Numbered from the stretch's first letter, positions 15,145 through 22,748 are shown. The stretch: DNA of 33,186 bases from JAGMDK01 sp023128695 (GCA_030628805.1 DAOVQG010000012.1:1-33186); one strand, 5' to 3'. The notes: generated by a model from the sequence alone, not told the origin. Translations and numbers: made by a program.

Positions 15145-15172
15145 CCGGGAGATTGGCCGTTCGGAAACGATT

Positions 15173-15475
15173 ATGGAACCTGAGCTTCCCAAATACAACC
15201 GGGCCACCCTCGTAGACCTGTTGGACCGGATCCTGGACAAGGGGGTGTTCCTACGTGCCGACGTAGTGATATCCGTGGCGGGCATCCCGCTGATCGGCCT
15301 GACGCTGAGCGTGGTGCTGGCCGGCATGGAGACCATGCTCGAGTACGGCCTTCTGTCCGATTGGGACCAGGCGATCCGGGCCTTGCCACCCGGCCAACGA
15401 TACGCAACGACGACAGGGGGCCGGCCGACCGAGCCTCGGCCGGGCAAGCGAGTAGCAAGCGCGGTGCCGGCCTGA
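15173..15475 (+). CDS. gvpM: GvpM (GvpA-family minor protein)
   Basis: A 100-residue protein with a GvpA-fold domain: LVDLLDRILDKGVFLRADVVISVAGIPLIGLTLSVVLAG and METMLEYGLLSDWDQAIRA. The IPLIG segment and the YGL--DWD ending are typical of GvpM rather than of the major shell protein GvpA. GvpM is a hydrophobic minor protein that tends to aggregate and is held soluble by other Gvp proteins. The C-terminal 35 residues are low complexity. The start at 15173 has only a weak ribosome binding site. Confidence 0.9.
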   Translation: MEPELPKYNRATLVDLLDRILDKGVFLRADVVISVAGIPLIGLTLSVVLAGMETMLEYGLLSDWDQAIRALPPGQRYATTTGGRPTEPRPGKRVASAVPA

Positions 15476-15541
15476 ACGCAAGGCCCAGTCAGCCACCTGG
15501 AGACCGAAGAGTTCACGCTGCGATAAGGAGACAACAGATCA

Positions 15542-17404
15542 ATGGATACCCCAACGGATACCCCAACGGACGCCCCAACAGAGACCATCATAGGCATCGA
15601 CTTGGGCACGACCAATTCCGCCGTAGCCTACATGAAAGACGGAGAGTCCGTCATCGTGCCGAACATGGAGGGCGACGCGCTGACGCCGTCGGTGGTGGCT
15701 TTCGCCGAGGACGACCGCCGGTGGGTGGGGCGGATCGCCAAGACCCAGGCCGTGGCAAACCCCCGGAGGACGATATTCTCCATCAAGCGGCGGATGGGGA
15801 GTACCCGCACGGCCCGGGAGGAGTTGCTCGACGTCGTCTCCTCCATTAAGCGGCGGATGGGTACCGAGAACGTGGTGACCGTTGGTAATCGCACGTACAC
15901 GCCCGTCGAGATCTCCGCCATGATCCTCGAAAAACTCAAGGCGGATACCGAGGCATATCTGGGAAAAACGATCAAGCGGGCGGTCATCACCGTTCCGGCC
16001 TACTTCAACGACAGTCAACGACGGGCGACCAGAGAGGCCGGAGCGGTCGCCGGCCTGGAGGTGGTGCGGCTGGTCAACGAGCCCACGGCGGCGTCGCTGG
16101 CCTACGGCCTGGATATCGAGAAGGTGCACTCGATTCTGGTGTGGGACCTCGGCGGCGGAACGTTCGACGTGTCGGTACTTGAGCTGGGTGACGGGGTCTT
16201 CGAGGTCAAGGCCGTCAACGGGAACACCAAGTTGGGCGGGGACGATTACGACCAGCGCCTCGTCGAGATGCTGATTGAGCGCTTTCGCGACGAATGGGAC
16301 GTGGATCTCAACCAAGATGCGACTGCCAAGCGCATGACGCGCCAGTTGGCGGAGCAGGCCAAGATGCGGCTAACCGACGACGCCGAGACGCGGGTGGTGC
16401 TGCCGGCCTATCTCAGCGAGGGCCGCCGCTGCGCCCTAACCGTCACCAGAGACGCCTTCGAGCAGATCACGGCCGACATTACCGAGAGGATGGTGGCTCC
16501 CGCGGAATGCGCCCTGTCCGATGCGGGTATCGACCCGATCGCTCTGGACCGGGTTGTCCTGGTCGGCGGGATGACCCGGGTGCCGGCGGTCCGGGCCCTG
16601 GTCAAGCGGATCACCGGGATCGACCCCTACGGGCACATCGATCCGGACAAGGTCGTCGCCCTGGGAGCCGCGATTCAGGCGGGCGTGCTCGCCGGGCAGG
16701 TGCACAATGTCACCCTGGTGGATGTGACCCCGCTGTCGCTGGGGATCGAGACCAAGGGCGAACTCTTCACCCGCATCATCCATCGTAACACCCCGATCCC
16801 GACCACCAAGAGCAAGCTGTTCACCAACGCGGAGGACGACCAGACCGTGGTGGAGATACACGTCCTTCAAGGTGAACGCGAGCTCGCTCCGGACAATGTT
16901 ACTCTGGACAAGTTCTATCTGCACGACGTCGAGCCGCAACCCCGGGGCGAGGCCCGGCTCGAGGTGTGGTTCGACATCGACGCCAACGGGATGGTCCACG
17001 TCTCGGCCGTCGATCTTCAGCAGGACACCGTCAAGCGGATTCGCATCGAGGCCGCCTGCCAACCGCCCGCTGACGTTGTGGAACGAATGCTGGCCCAGAG
17101 CCAAGAGAAGATGGAGTCGGACCAGCGCAAGCGGCAAGAGATCGAGGCCGGAATACGTGGAGAGAACCTGATCCTCGCCACCGAGAAACTGGTCGGCGAC
17201 ATGGGAGAGACACCCGACGAGAAGGTCCGTCAGGCGGCCGAAGCTGCCGAGCACGGCACCGCGCAGGTCCGTGATGCCATGGCCGACGGGAGACTTGAGC
17301 GCATCACCTCGGCCAACGAGACGCTCGAGGCGCAAGTGAAGAAGCTCGACTTGGCGATCAAAGCTGCCGCAGCACCTATTATGGCCCAGGAGCCTGTGGC
17401 CTGA
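15542..17404 (+). CDS. dnaK: Hsp70 chaperone DnaK within the gas vesicle cluster
   Basis: A 620-residue Hsp70. The first 14 residues are a Thr/Pro/Asp repeat, then the ATPase domain starts with IIGIDLGTTNSAVAYM. Other motifs: AVITVPAYFNDSQRRATREAG, VNEPTAASLAYGLD, VWDLGGGTFDVSVLELGDG, and VVLVGGMTRVPAVRALV. The linker and substrate-binding domain follow (VTLVDVTPLSLGIETKGELF). The lid is short and ends MAQEPVA, without the acidic EEVD-like end of many DnaKs. SIKRRMG occurs twice (residues 80-86 and 101-107), an insertion of about 21 residues compared with usual DnaK. No grpE or full-length dnaJ is adjacent. Context suggests a copy dedicated to gas vesicle assembly, probably served by the J domain at 8280. 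Confidence 0.96.
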   Translation: MDTPTDTPTDAPTETIIGIDLGTTNSAVAYMKDGESVIVPNMEGDALTPSVVAFAEDDRRWVGRIAKTQAVANPRRTIFSIKRRMGSTRTAREELLDVVSSIKRRMGTENVVTVGNRTYTPVEISAMILEKLKADTEAYLGKTIKRAVITVPAYFNDSQRRATREAGAVAGLEVVRLVNEPTAASLAYGLDIEKVHSILVWDLGGGTFDVSVLELGDGVFEVKAVNGNTKLGGDDYDQRLVEMLIERFRDEWDVDLNQDATAKRMTRQLAEQAKMRLTDDAETRVVLPAYLSEGRRCALTVTRDAFEQITADITERMVAPAECALSDAGIDPIALDRVVLVGGMTRVPAVRALVKRITGIDPYGHIDPDKVVALGAAIQAGVLAGQVHNVTLVDVTPLSLGIETKGELFTRIIHRNTPIPTTKSKLFTNAEDDQTVVEIHVLQGERELAPDNVTLDKFYLHDVEPQPRGEARLEVWFDIDANGMVHVSAVDLQQDTVKRIRIEAACQPPADVVERMLAQSQEKMESDQRKRQEIEAGIRGENLILATEKLVGDMGETPDEKVRQAAEAAEHGTAQVRDAMADGRLERITSANETLEAQVKKLDLAIKAAAAPIMAQEPVA

Positions 17405-17414
17405 AGTCATCACG

Positions 17415-18335
17415 ATGAAAGAAGAAGAACTCTTACAGTATTTGCTGGTCCCCTCCGAGCAACTCGTCCTCGTCAGCCCAGGCGCCTGTAGAACCTCTGA
17501 TCGCTCGGGCTGGAAGCTGGGGCGGATGGTCCTGACCGACATGCGGATCGTCTTCGTCGCAGCCGACCGCCGGCTCAGGGTCCAGGTGCTGCTCGATAAC
17601 CTCAGGGACATCACCGTGGCAAAACAGCCCTTTTTCATTGCCAAACCTCCGGCCGTGAGGCTGACGTGGTCGGTGACGCCGACTAACCAATGGGTGTCGT
17701 CCCGCCGCATGGCTTGGCTGATCATGGGCAAAGCCAAGGCCTGGGCAGAGGCGATTTACCAGATGGCGCTCCTAGAGGTAACCGACCAAACCATCGAACG
17801 GGTCGCAGCCAGCGTGGATCCGGACAGTGCCGCCATGCTGCGGTATGTCTGTCACCAGCACCATGCCGGCGTCGACGAACTCGCGGGTTTGATAGACGCG
17901 CCCTGCCACGATGATGTGCTGGTCAGGATTCACAAGACCATTAACCCCGCCGCGGTAAAGCTGTTGGGATGCAACATCCTGGTCTTTCGCCGGCGCTGGA
18001 GAGCAAGCGGCGACTCCGAGCCAATCAGCTTCAACTGGTGGATCGCCGGAAGACGCAAGAGCGTCTCCACCACACCCATTGCGTCGGTGAATGTCTTCGA
18101 GGAACCCGACCAGGTGCATGTGGTGGCGGACCTGCCCGGCGTCAAGGACAACAACGATGTGATGCTGAGCATCTGCGACAGCCGCTTGGTTATCTCCGCG
18201 GCCTCCAACACGGAAAGATTCAACGAAGAGGCCATCCTGCCGCCGGGCACACGCACGGAGACGATGACCTCGGGCATGAACAATGGCGTACTCGTCGTGC
18301 GGTTTCGCCGGCACTCACGCCGGAAGACTGCATAA
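17415..18335 (+). CDS. PH/GRAM-like domain plus Hsp20 fusion protein
   Basis: A 306-residue protein starting 10 nt after dnaK. The N-terminal 110 residues look like a PH/GRAM-type beta domain: LLVPSEQLVLVSPGACRTSD, GRMVLTDMRIVFVAAD and LLDNLRDITVAK. A helical middle follows (about 115-190), containing CHQHHAGVDELAGLIDAP. The C-terminal 95 residues (from about 210) form an alpha-crystallin domain: VNVFEEPDQVHVVADLPGVKDNNDV and NNGVLVVRFRR. The fusion is unfamiliar to me. PH-like domains bind lipid or protein, so it could link a small heat shock protein to a partner or surface. The Hsp20 call is firm and the PH-like call tentative. Confidence 0.75.
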   Translation: MKEEELLQYLLVPSEQLVLVSPGACRTSDRSGWKLGRMVLTDMRIVFVAADRRLRVQVLLDNLRDITVAKQPFFIAKPPAVRLTWSVTPTNQWVSSRRMAWLIMGKAKAWAEAIYQMALLEVTDQTIERVAASVDPDSAAMLRYVCHQHHAGVDELAGLIDAPCHDDVLVRIHKTINPAAVKLLGCNILVFRRRWRASGDSEPISFNWWIAGRRKSVSTTPIASVNVFEEPDQVHVVADLPGVKDNNDVMLSICDSRLVISAASNTERFNEEAILPPGTRTETMTSGMNNGVLVVRFRRHSRRKTA

Positions 18336-18380
18336 ACTGGTCACGAGCGAACCTTCGCTCAGTACGAGAAGGAGAATGAA

Positions 18381-18896
18381 ATGGCGAAAAAGGACGAACA
18401 GGTTCAGACGTCCACTGGCTTCGGCTTGGGCGGTCTGTTCGAGGGGATTCAGAAGCTGATGGAAGCTGCCGCCGGACTACAAGGGTCCGACGAGATTAAT
18501 AAGACCCAGGAGTTCACCATTCCGGGGCTCGGCGAGAAGGGCAAAGGCATCTTCGGCTTCTCCATCAGGAACCTCGCCGGCGAGACTCCAAGCGTGAAGG
18601 TCCAGCCCTTCGGCAACATTCACAAGCGCAAAGAGGGAATGGTCGTCGAGGAAGCCAGAGAGCCCGTGGTCGATACCTTTGAGGAAGGCGATCGAATCCG
18701 CGTGATTGCCGAGCTGCCCGGCGTTTCGGAGAGCGACCTCAAGTACGAAATCGAGGGCGACATCTTGACGATCTCGACCAATGGCGAGCGCCCATACAAT
18801 GCCGAAGTGCTCCTGCCCGCCGCCGTCGAGCCGGGCGACATCGAATCCTCCTACAACAACGGCATTCTTGAACTGAAGCTCAAGAAGGCCGGTTGA
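18381..18896 (+). CDS. gvpH: Hsp20/alpha-crystallin protein, GvpH-like
   Basis: A 171-residue protein with AAGGAG at 18369-18374. The Gly-rich N-terminus (TGFGLGGLFEGIQKLMEAAAGL) and central IPGLGEKGKGIFGFSIRNLAG are typical of Hsp20 proteins in gas vesicle clusters. The alpha-crystallin domain is at about residues 95-170: DTFEEGDRIRVIAELPGVSE, YEIEGDILTIST and NNGILELKLKKAG. It probably prevents aggregation of hydrophobic shell proteins. It ends the gvp/chaperone run. Confidence 0.9.
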   Translation: MAKKDEQVQTSTGFGLGGLFEGIQKLMEAAAGLQGSDEINKTQEFTIPGLGEKGKGIFGFSIRNLAGETPSVKVQPFGNIHKRKEGMVVEEAREPVVDTFEEGDRIRVIAELPGVSESDLKYEIEGDILTISTNGERPYNAEVLLPAAVEPGDIESSYNNGILELKLKKAG

Positions 18897-18942
18897 TAGT
18901 CCGCCCCGCACACTTCGTGCGTGGAATTAGAGGACATCTCTC

Positions 18943-19860
18943 ATGAATCGAGGCACTTTGACAATACTGTTATGCGGCGTCGTTGCCGTGCTCAGCTACG
19001 CCTTGGGCCTCTTCGGTCTCTCAGGGCCGTACGACTTTCTCTATTACGTTGGTTTTGCCGGTCTCATAGGAAGTTTTACCAACAAGATGGCAATCGACGC
19101 CATGTTCTCGCCCTGGCCGAGCCGCCGATTGCGATTGCCGTACACGGGCATCATCGAGCGCAAACGTGAGGAGATTATCGAGGGAATCGCGGTCGCTGTT
19201 TCCGAAGAGATCATGGCGCCGGCAACGGTCACGCGATGGATGGCAGAAAACGGTTTCCTCGAGACTGTCCGAGACGAGGGTGCTGAGCAGGTCCTCAGCC
19301 TTTGCGAGAAAGAGGGTGACGCCGCCACTCTGCGAATCGCCATCTGCGATTCGCTCCGACGGGACGCGGTCAGTTTCCTTGACAGCGATGACGCGTATTC
19401 TCCCTTACGAGCCCTTACGGAGAAAGGGGTACAGGAGTTCCTGACCGAAAAGGGAGGACTGGCTATGCAATTCGGTCAGATGATAACACCGGCCGATTAT
19501 GACGTGATGACATGCGCGATCCGCGACGGCATCAAGGCCAAGGTCGAGGCGGCGCTACAGACCGAGGATGGCGAGCCCACCCGGGAGGTACGTTCCTTGA
19601 TTGAGGCAGTGGGCAGTCGCCTTAAGGGATGGGACATCCGATCGGACACTGTAGCACAACGATTGGCATCCGCTGCCGTGCAGAAGTTCGACGTCCGCGG
19701 CATTGTCACGCAATCATTGGGCGAGTATTCGGCGGTGGACGTAAAGGAACTCCTCGTATCGCTCAGCCGCCACCACCTTACTTGGTTGGAAGTATATGGT
19801 GGTGTCTTCGGAGCGATCGGTGGGTTAGTGTTGTGGTTATTATCGCAGCGGCTGCTGTAA
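18943..19860 (+). CDS. DUF445 family membrane protein
   Basis: A 305-residue protein with two N-terminal transmembrane segments (about residues 7-27 and 30-50) containing GFAGLIGSFTNKMAIDAMF, the hallmark of the DUF445 family. A long soluble helical middle follows (IIERKREEIIEGIAVAVSEEIM onward) and a C-terminal membrane segment (VFGAIGGLVLWLLSQRLL). Function of the family is not established. A GAGG motif precedes the ATG. No evidence ties it to gas vesicles beyond its position and direction. Confidence 0.9.
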   Translation: MNRGTLTILLCGVVAVLSYALGLFGLSGPYDFLYYVGFAGLIGSFTNKMAIDAMFSPWPSRRLRLPYTGIIERKREEIIEGIAVAVSEEIMAPATVTRWMAENGFLETVRDEGAEQVLSLCEKEGDAATLRIAICDSLRRDAVSFLDSDDAYSPLRALTEKGVQEFLTEKGGLAMQFGQMITPADYDVMTCAIRDGIKAKVEAALQTEDGEPTREVRSLIEAVGSRLKGWDIRSDTVAQRLASAAVQKFDVRGIVTQSLGEYSAVDVKELLVSLSRHHLTWLEVYGGVFGAIGGLVLWLLSQRLL

Positions 19861-19911
19861 CGGTCCCCGAATGAATTGGTGTCTGACCGCTAACAAAAGG
19901 AGAAGAGCTCA

Positions 19912-20112
19912 ATGGATCCGGAGAATGTTCCCGCAGTCGATGGAGCAATCGATAGAGAGATCAAGCAACTTCAGAAAAAGCTCGGAATCCAACGCAGCAG
20001 CTACAAGGGCAATGTGAGTAAGCGATTGATTCTGGACGACTTACGCACAATGGAAAGAGCCCGGCGCGATTCTGCCTCCCCCGCTGACATGGAGCAAGGG
20101 AAGAGCGCATGA
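19912..20112 (+). CDS. small hypothetical protein
   Basis: A 66-residue protein with a good ribosome binding site (AAAAGGAG) before the ATG. It is charged and helical (DREIKQLQKKLGIQRSSYKGNVSKRLILDDLRTMERARRD). Its stop overlaps the ATG of the next gene (ATGA at 20109-20112), so it is translationally coupled to thpR. No family is recognised. Confidence 0.65.
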   Translation: MDPENVPAVDGAIDREIKQLQKKLGIQRSSYKGNVSKRLILDDLRTMERARRDSASPADMEQGKSA

Positions 20113-20699
20113 CCTGGCGAACGTTTCTGGCATTGGATGTCGACGATGCGATGCGCGATCGGCTGGTGGACGTAATGAAGCGCCTGCACAGTTGCGACGC
20201 GAAGTATCGATCGAAGCTTCGCTGGCGCGATCCGGCCCACCTGCACGTCACCGTGAAATTCCTGGGCTCGGTCTTGCCGCCCGCGACTCCACTGGTCGCT
20301 TCGCGCGCGGCCGAAGTCGCATCCCGGACCGAGCCGTTCCAGATCAACGTCGCGGGGCTGGAGTGCGTGGCCGGGGCCCGGCCGCCAGGCGGGCGGCTCA
20401 CCAGAATCCAGGCCATCGTGCATGACCCCAGCGGCCGGCTGACCGCGCTGCGCAGGAAACTCGACGTGGCCGTGGCGGGGCTGGGATCGACGGAAGGGAA
20501 CCCCAATTTCGCGCCGCACATCGTCATCGCAAAAGTCACATGCCTGGCCGATAATGAGCGAATCAGACGGGCGGTTGCGCCCCTGGAGGAGGAAGATTTC
20601 GGCACACAGAATTGTGCACAGATCGTCACCTACAGCGGCTGTGTTCTGGGCAGGGGGGCGGAGTATGCGACGCTCGCCCAGGCGAAGCTGGGCGCGTAA
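20109..20699 (+). CDS. thpR: RNA 2',3'-cyclic phosphodiesterase ThpR (2H family)
   Basis: A 196-residue member of the 2H phosphoesterase superfamily (LigT/ThpR), which hydrolyses 2',3'-cyclic phosphate at RNA ends. Visible: TFLALDVDDAMRDRL at the start, LRWRDPAHLHVTVKFLG with the first H-x-T motif, and NPNFAPHIVIAKV at the second motif. There the usual H-x-T/S reads H-I-V, so one catalytic-site residue is replaced. The overall pattern and length fit ThpR. Activity may be altered by the substitution. Confidence 0.88.
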   Translation: MTWRTFLALDVDDAMRDRLVDVMKRLHSCDAKYRSKLRWRDPAHLHVTVKFLGSVLPPATPLVASRAAEVASRTEPFQINVAGLECVAGARPPGGRLTRIQAIVHDPSGRLTALRRKLDVAVAGLGSTEGNPNFAPHIVIAKVTCLADNERIRRAVAPLEEEDFGTQNCAQIVTYSGCVLGRGAEYATLAQAKLGA

Positions 20700-20786
20700 G
20701 GACCGACGATCACATGGGAGATAAGCGGACAGACTGGGATGGCACAGGGTCAAGAGCTGAATCCTCGATGCACAAGGAGTATGGAG

Positions 20787-21164
20787 ATGGATCCCAAACG
20801 CGTCTTTGTCAGTTGTGACAATCGCAATGACCTCTACTACAAGCATGAGGTGGTCAACTGGAATACGGACCAGAAACACGCCTTCGACTACTGCGAGCCG
20901 TCGCCGGGCGTGCCTGCGGAGCAGGCAAAACAGGTCATTACGAAACGCATAAATGCCGCATCGCGCTTCCTCTGTCTCGTGGGGGAGCATACTCACAAGA
21001 GTAGACAGGCCAGCTGGGAGATCGAGCAGGCGGTTTTCGCCGACAAGAAGATAGCCGCCGTACTGATCAGACCGGAATATACACCACCAGCGGAGCTTTT
21101 GAGGGTCGGGGCCAGTTGGGCTGAGACTTTCGGCTATCCGGCGATATGCGTTGCCTTGATCTAG
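20787..21164 (+). CDS. TIR-like (DUF1863/ThsB-type) domain protein
   Basis: About 125 residues. AAGGAG at 20774-20779 favours the ATG at 20787 over 20781. The protein begins KRVFVSCDNRNDLYYKH and contains ITKRINAASRFLCLVGEHTHKSRQASWEIEQAVFADKKIAAVLI. This resembles the MTH538/DUF1863 TIR-like flavodoxin fold, also found in ThsB of the Thoeris defence system. It stands alone: no ThsA-like effector is visible in the window. It could be a nucleotide-signalling protein or a stand-alone family member of other function. Confidence 0.72.
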   Translation: MDPKRVFVSCDNRNDLYYKHEVVNWNTDQKHAFDYCEPSPGVPAEQAKQVITKRINAASRFLCLVGEHTHKSRQASWEIEQAVFADKKIAAVLIRPEYTPPAELLRVGASWAETFGYPAICVALI

Positions 21165-21175
21165 ATGGTGAAGCG

Positions 21176-21658
21176 ATGAGATACTTTACAAAGCCAAGAG
21201 GGATAAAGAAAAAGAAGGAGCCGTGGTACAAAGACGGGCTGCGGTATGAATGCACCCGTTGCGGGCAGTGTTGTACCGGAAGGGGCTACATCTGGGTTGA
21301 CTATCAGGAAATCCTGGGCATGGCGGAACACCTGAACCTCGAGCCGGAAACGTTTCTCTACCTGTACGTCCGCCGCGTGAAGTCGCGGCGCAGCCTCGTA
21401 CAGACTCCTCAGGGGAACTGCGTGTTCCTGAGCTACGACTCTGCCGGGCAGTCGCAATGCAAGGTTTTTCCAGCTCGCCCAGCCCAGTGCTGGACCTGGC
21501 CGTTCTGGCCGGCCAACCTGTTTGATGAGCGCTGTTGGGACCAGGCCGCCATAAATTGCCCGGGCGTCGGCAAGGGTCCGCTGTACAACCTCACTGAAAT
21601 CCGGCAGATGCGAACTGCATCACCAACCCGACGGCGACGGCCGCAGCGCAGGAGGTGA
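21176..21658 (+). CDS. YkgJ-like cysteine-cluster protein (copy 1)
   Basis: A 160-residue protein of the YkgJ/CxxCxxCC family: YECTRCGQCCTGRGYIW near residue 25, then NCVFLSYDSAGQSQCKVF and PAQCWTWPFWPANLF. The cysteines probably bind zinc or an iron-sulfur cluster; biochemical function of the family is not settled. A Lys-rich N-terminus (RGIKKKKEPWYKDG) precedes the motif. The next gene is a close paralogue. The ribosome binding site is weak. Confidence 0.85.
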   Translation: MRYFTKPRGIKKKKEPWYKDGLRYECTRCGQCCTGRGYIWVDYQEILGMAEHLNLEPETFLYLYVRRVKSRRSLVQTPQGNCVFLSYDSAGQSQCKVFPARPAQCWTWPFWPANLFDERCWDQAAINCPGVGKGPLYNLTEIRQMRTASPTRRRRPQRRR

Positions 21659-21662
21659 TCAG

Positions 21663-22217
21663 GTGGCGATGAGATACTTTAAAAACGCAGCGATAAGAGG
21701 AAAAGAGATAAAAAAAAAGGCGAAGGAGCCATGGCACAAAAACAAGGAGCCGTGGTACAAAAAGAAGGAGGTGTGGTACATTGACGGGCTGCCGTATGAA
21801 TGCACCCGTTGCGGGCAGTGTTGTAAGGGAAAGGGCTACATCTGGGTCGCCTATGAGGAAGTCCTGGGCATGGCGGAACACCTCGAGGTCTCCCCGGAAG
21901 CGTTTATCCAGCAGTACACCCACCGCGCGCGCGGGCGCCGCAGCCTGGTACAGACTCCCAAGGGGGACTGCGTGTTCCTGAGCCACGACTCTACCGGACA
22001 GTCGCAATGCAAGGTGTATCCAGTGTGCCCCGCCCAGTGCTGGAGTTGGCCGTTCTGGCCGGCCAACCTGTTTGATAGGCACTGTTGGGACGATGCCGCC
22101 AAGGAATGCCCGGGCATCGGCAAGGGCGAGATGCACGACTGCGCTGAAATCCGTCGGATGCGAGCTGCATCACCAACCCGACGGCACCGGCGCGTGCAAA
22201 GGCCGGGGCAGCGTTGA
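21663..22217 (+). CDS. YkgJ-like cysteine-cluster protein (copy 2)
   Basis: A 184-residue paralogue of the preceding protein. GGAGG at 21651-21655 supports the GTG at 21663; the ATG at 21669 is an alternative. The core is strongly conserved (YECTRCGQCCKGKGYIW, GDCVFLSHDSTGQSQCKVY, PAQCWSWPFWPANLF). The N-terminus is longer and contains three consecutive 7-residue units, KEPWHKN, KEPWYKK and KEVWYID, where copy 1 has one. The pair arose by tandem duplication. Function is uncertain; a metal-binding role is likely from the cysteines. Confidence 0.85.
   Translation: MAMRYFKNAAIRGKEIKKKAKEPWHKNKEPWYKKKEVWYIDGLPYECTRCGQCCKGKGYIWVAYEEVLGMAEHLEVSPEAFIQQYTHRARGRRSLVQTPKGDCVFLSHDSTGQSQCKVYPVCPAQCWSWPFWPANLFDRHCWDDAAKECPGIGKGEMHDCAEIRRMRAASPTRRHRRVQRPGQR
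21723..21785 (+). repeat. 21-bp coding repeat, three units
   Basis: Three units of 21 bp start at 21723, 21744 and 21765, each beginning AAGGAG and encoding KE(P/V)W(H/Y) plus two more residues. The paralogue at 21176 has a single unit, so this is an expansion in copy 2. Confidence 0.8.
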
Positions 22218-22254
22218 TATGAACACGTGCAATGCCGTTAACGGAGAACTGACA

Positions 22255-22572
22255 ATGCTTGCGGTAACGGAAGCCGCCGGAGCGTACATGGCGCGGATGC
22301 TCACTCAACAGGGTTTTCCCGAGGAAATCGGAATCCGGCTTTTCCAAGAGGAACGTGGAATCACAATGCACCCGGACTGCGAGCGTTCCGGCGACGCGGT
22401 AATCACCATCGGTGACCGGGTGGTGCTGCTGCTCGATAGCCAGATGTCGAAGCGGCTCGCCAAGGACACACTCGATCTGGACGGTAAGAAGCTCACGCTT
22501 ATTAGAGCTCCCCAAAGGTCCAAGGCCGAGGAGGAGGAGGAGAAGATAGACTGCCAGAAGCACTGGCTTTAG
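22255..22572 (+). CDS. IscA/HesB-like protein without conserved cysteines
   Basis: About 105 residues from the ATG at 22255 (GGAG at 22243-22246); an ATG at 22219 would add 12 residues. The pattern LAVTEAAGAYMARMLTQQGFPEEIGIRLF, then GDAVITIGDRVVLLLDSQMSKRL and LDLDGKKLTLI, follows the HesB/IscA fold. The cysteines used by IscA for iron-sulfur binding are not at their usual places (single Cys residues at CERSGD and near the end). Similar cysteine-poor relatives exist in bacteria with unknown roles. The call rests on pattern similarity and is tentative. Confidence 0.6.
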   Translation: MLAVTEAAGAYMARMLTQQGFPEEIGIRLFQEERGITMHPDCERSGDAVITIGDRVVLLLDSQMSKRLAKDTLDLDGKKLTLIRAPQRSKAEEEEEKIDCQKHWL

Positions 22573-22644
22573 CGGGCGGGCGGGCCGGATTTGGGCTCGT
22601 CGGCGCTCTTCGTTATTGATTGCCGCCGCGCTTTTTGTTGGATT

Positions 22645-22674
22645 ACAGGTGCGAGAATCCTTTCTCGCACCTGT
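22645..22674. repeat. 13-bp perfect hairpin
   Basis: ACAGGTGCGAGAA (22645-22657) pairs perfectly with TTCTCGCACCTGT (22662-22674) around a TCCT loop. No T-run follows on either strand. It may be a terminator or a dispersed palindromic repeat marking an insertion boundary. Confidence 0.8.
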
Positions 22675-22727
22675 CCTCACTGGGAATCCCTTCGCGGCTC
22701 TCAAGAGGGACCGAGAAGGCCGGGTGG

Positions 22728-22748
22728 CCCATGTCCCTTGGACATGGG
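22728..22748. repeat. 9-bp perfect hairpin
   Basis: CCCATGTCC (22728-22736) pairs with GGACATGGG (22740-22748) around a 3-nt loop, 54 nt after the previous hairpin. Two such palindromes in a short gap suggest a repeat element rather than a single terminator. Confidence 0.75.

Noticed and set aside
16436..17737. 433-codon open frame on the - strand
   Set aside because: Antisense to dnaK and the following gene; no protein-like motifs.
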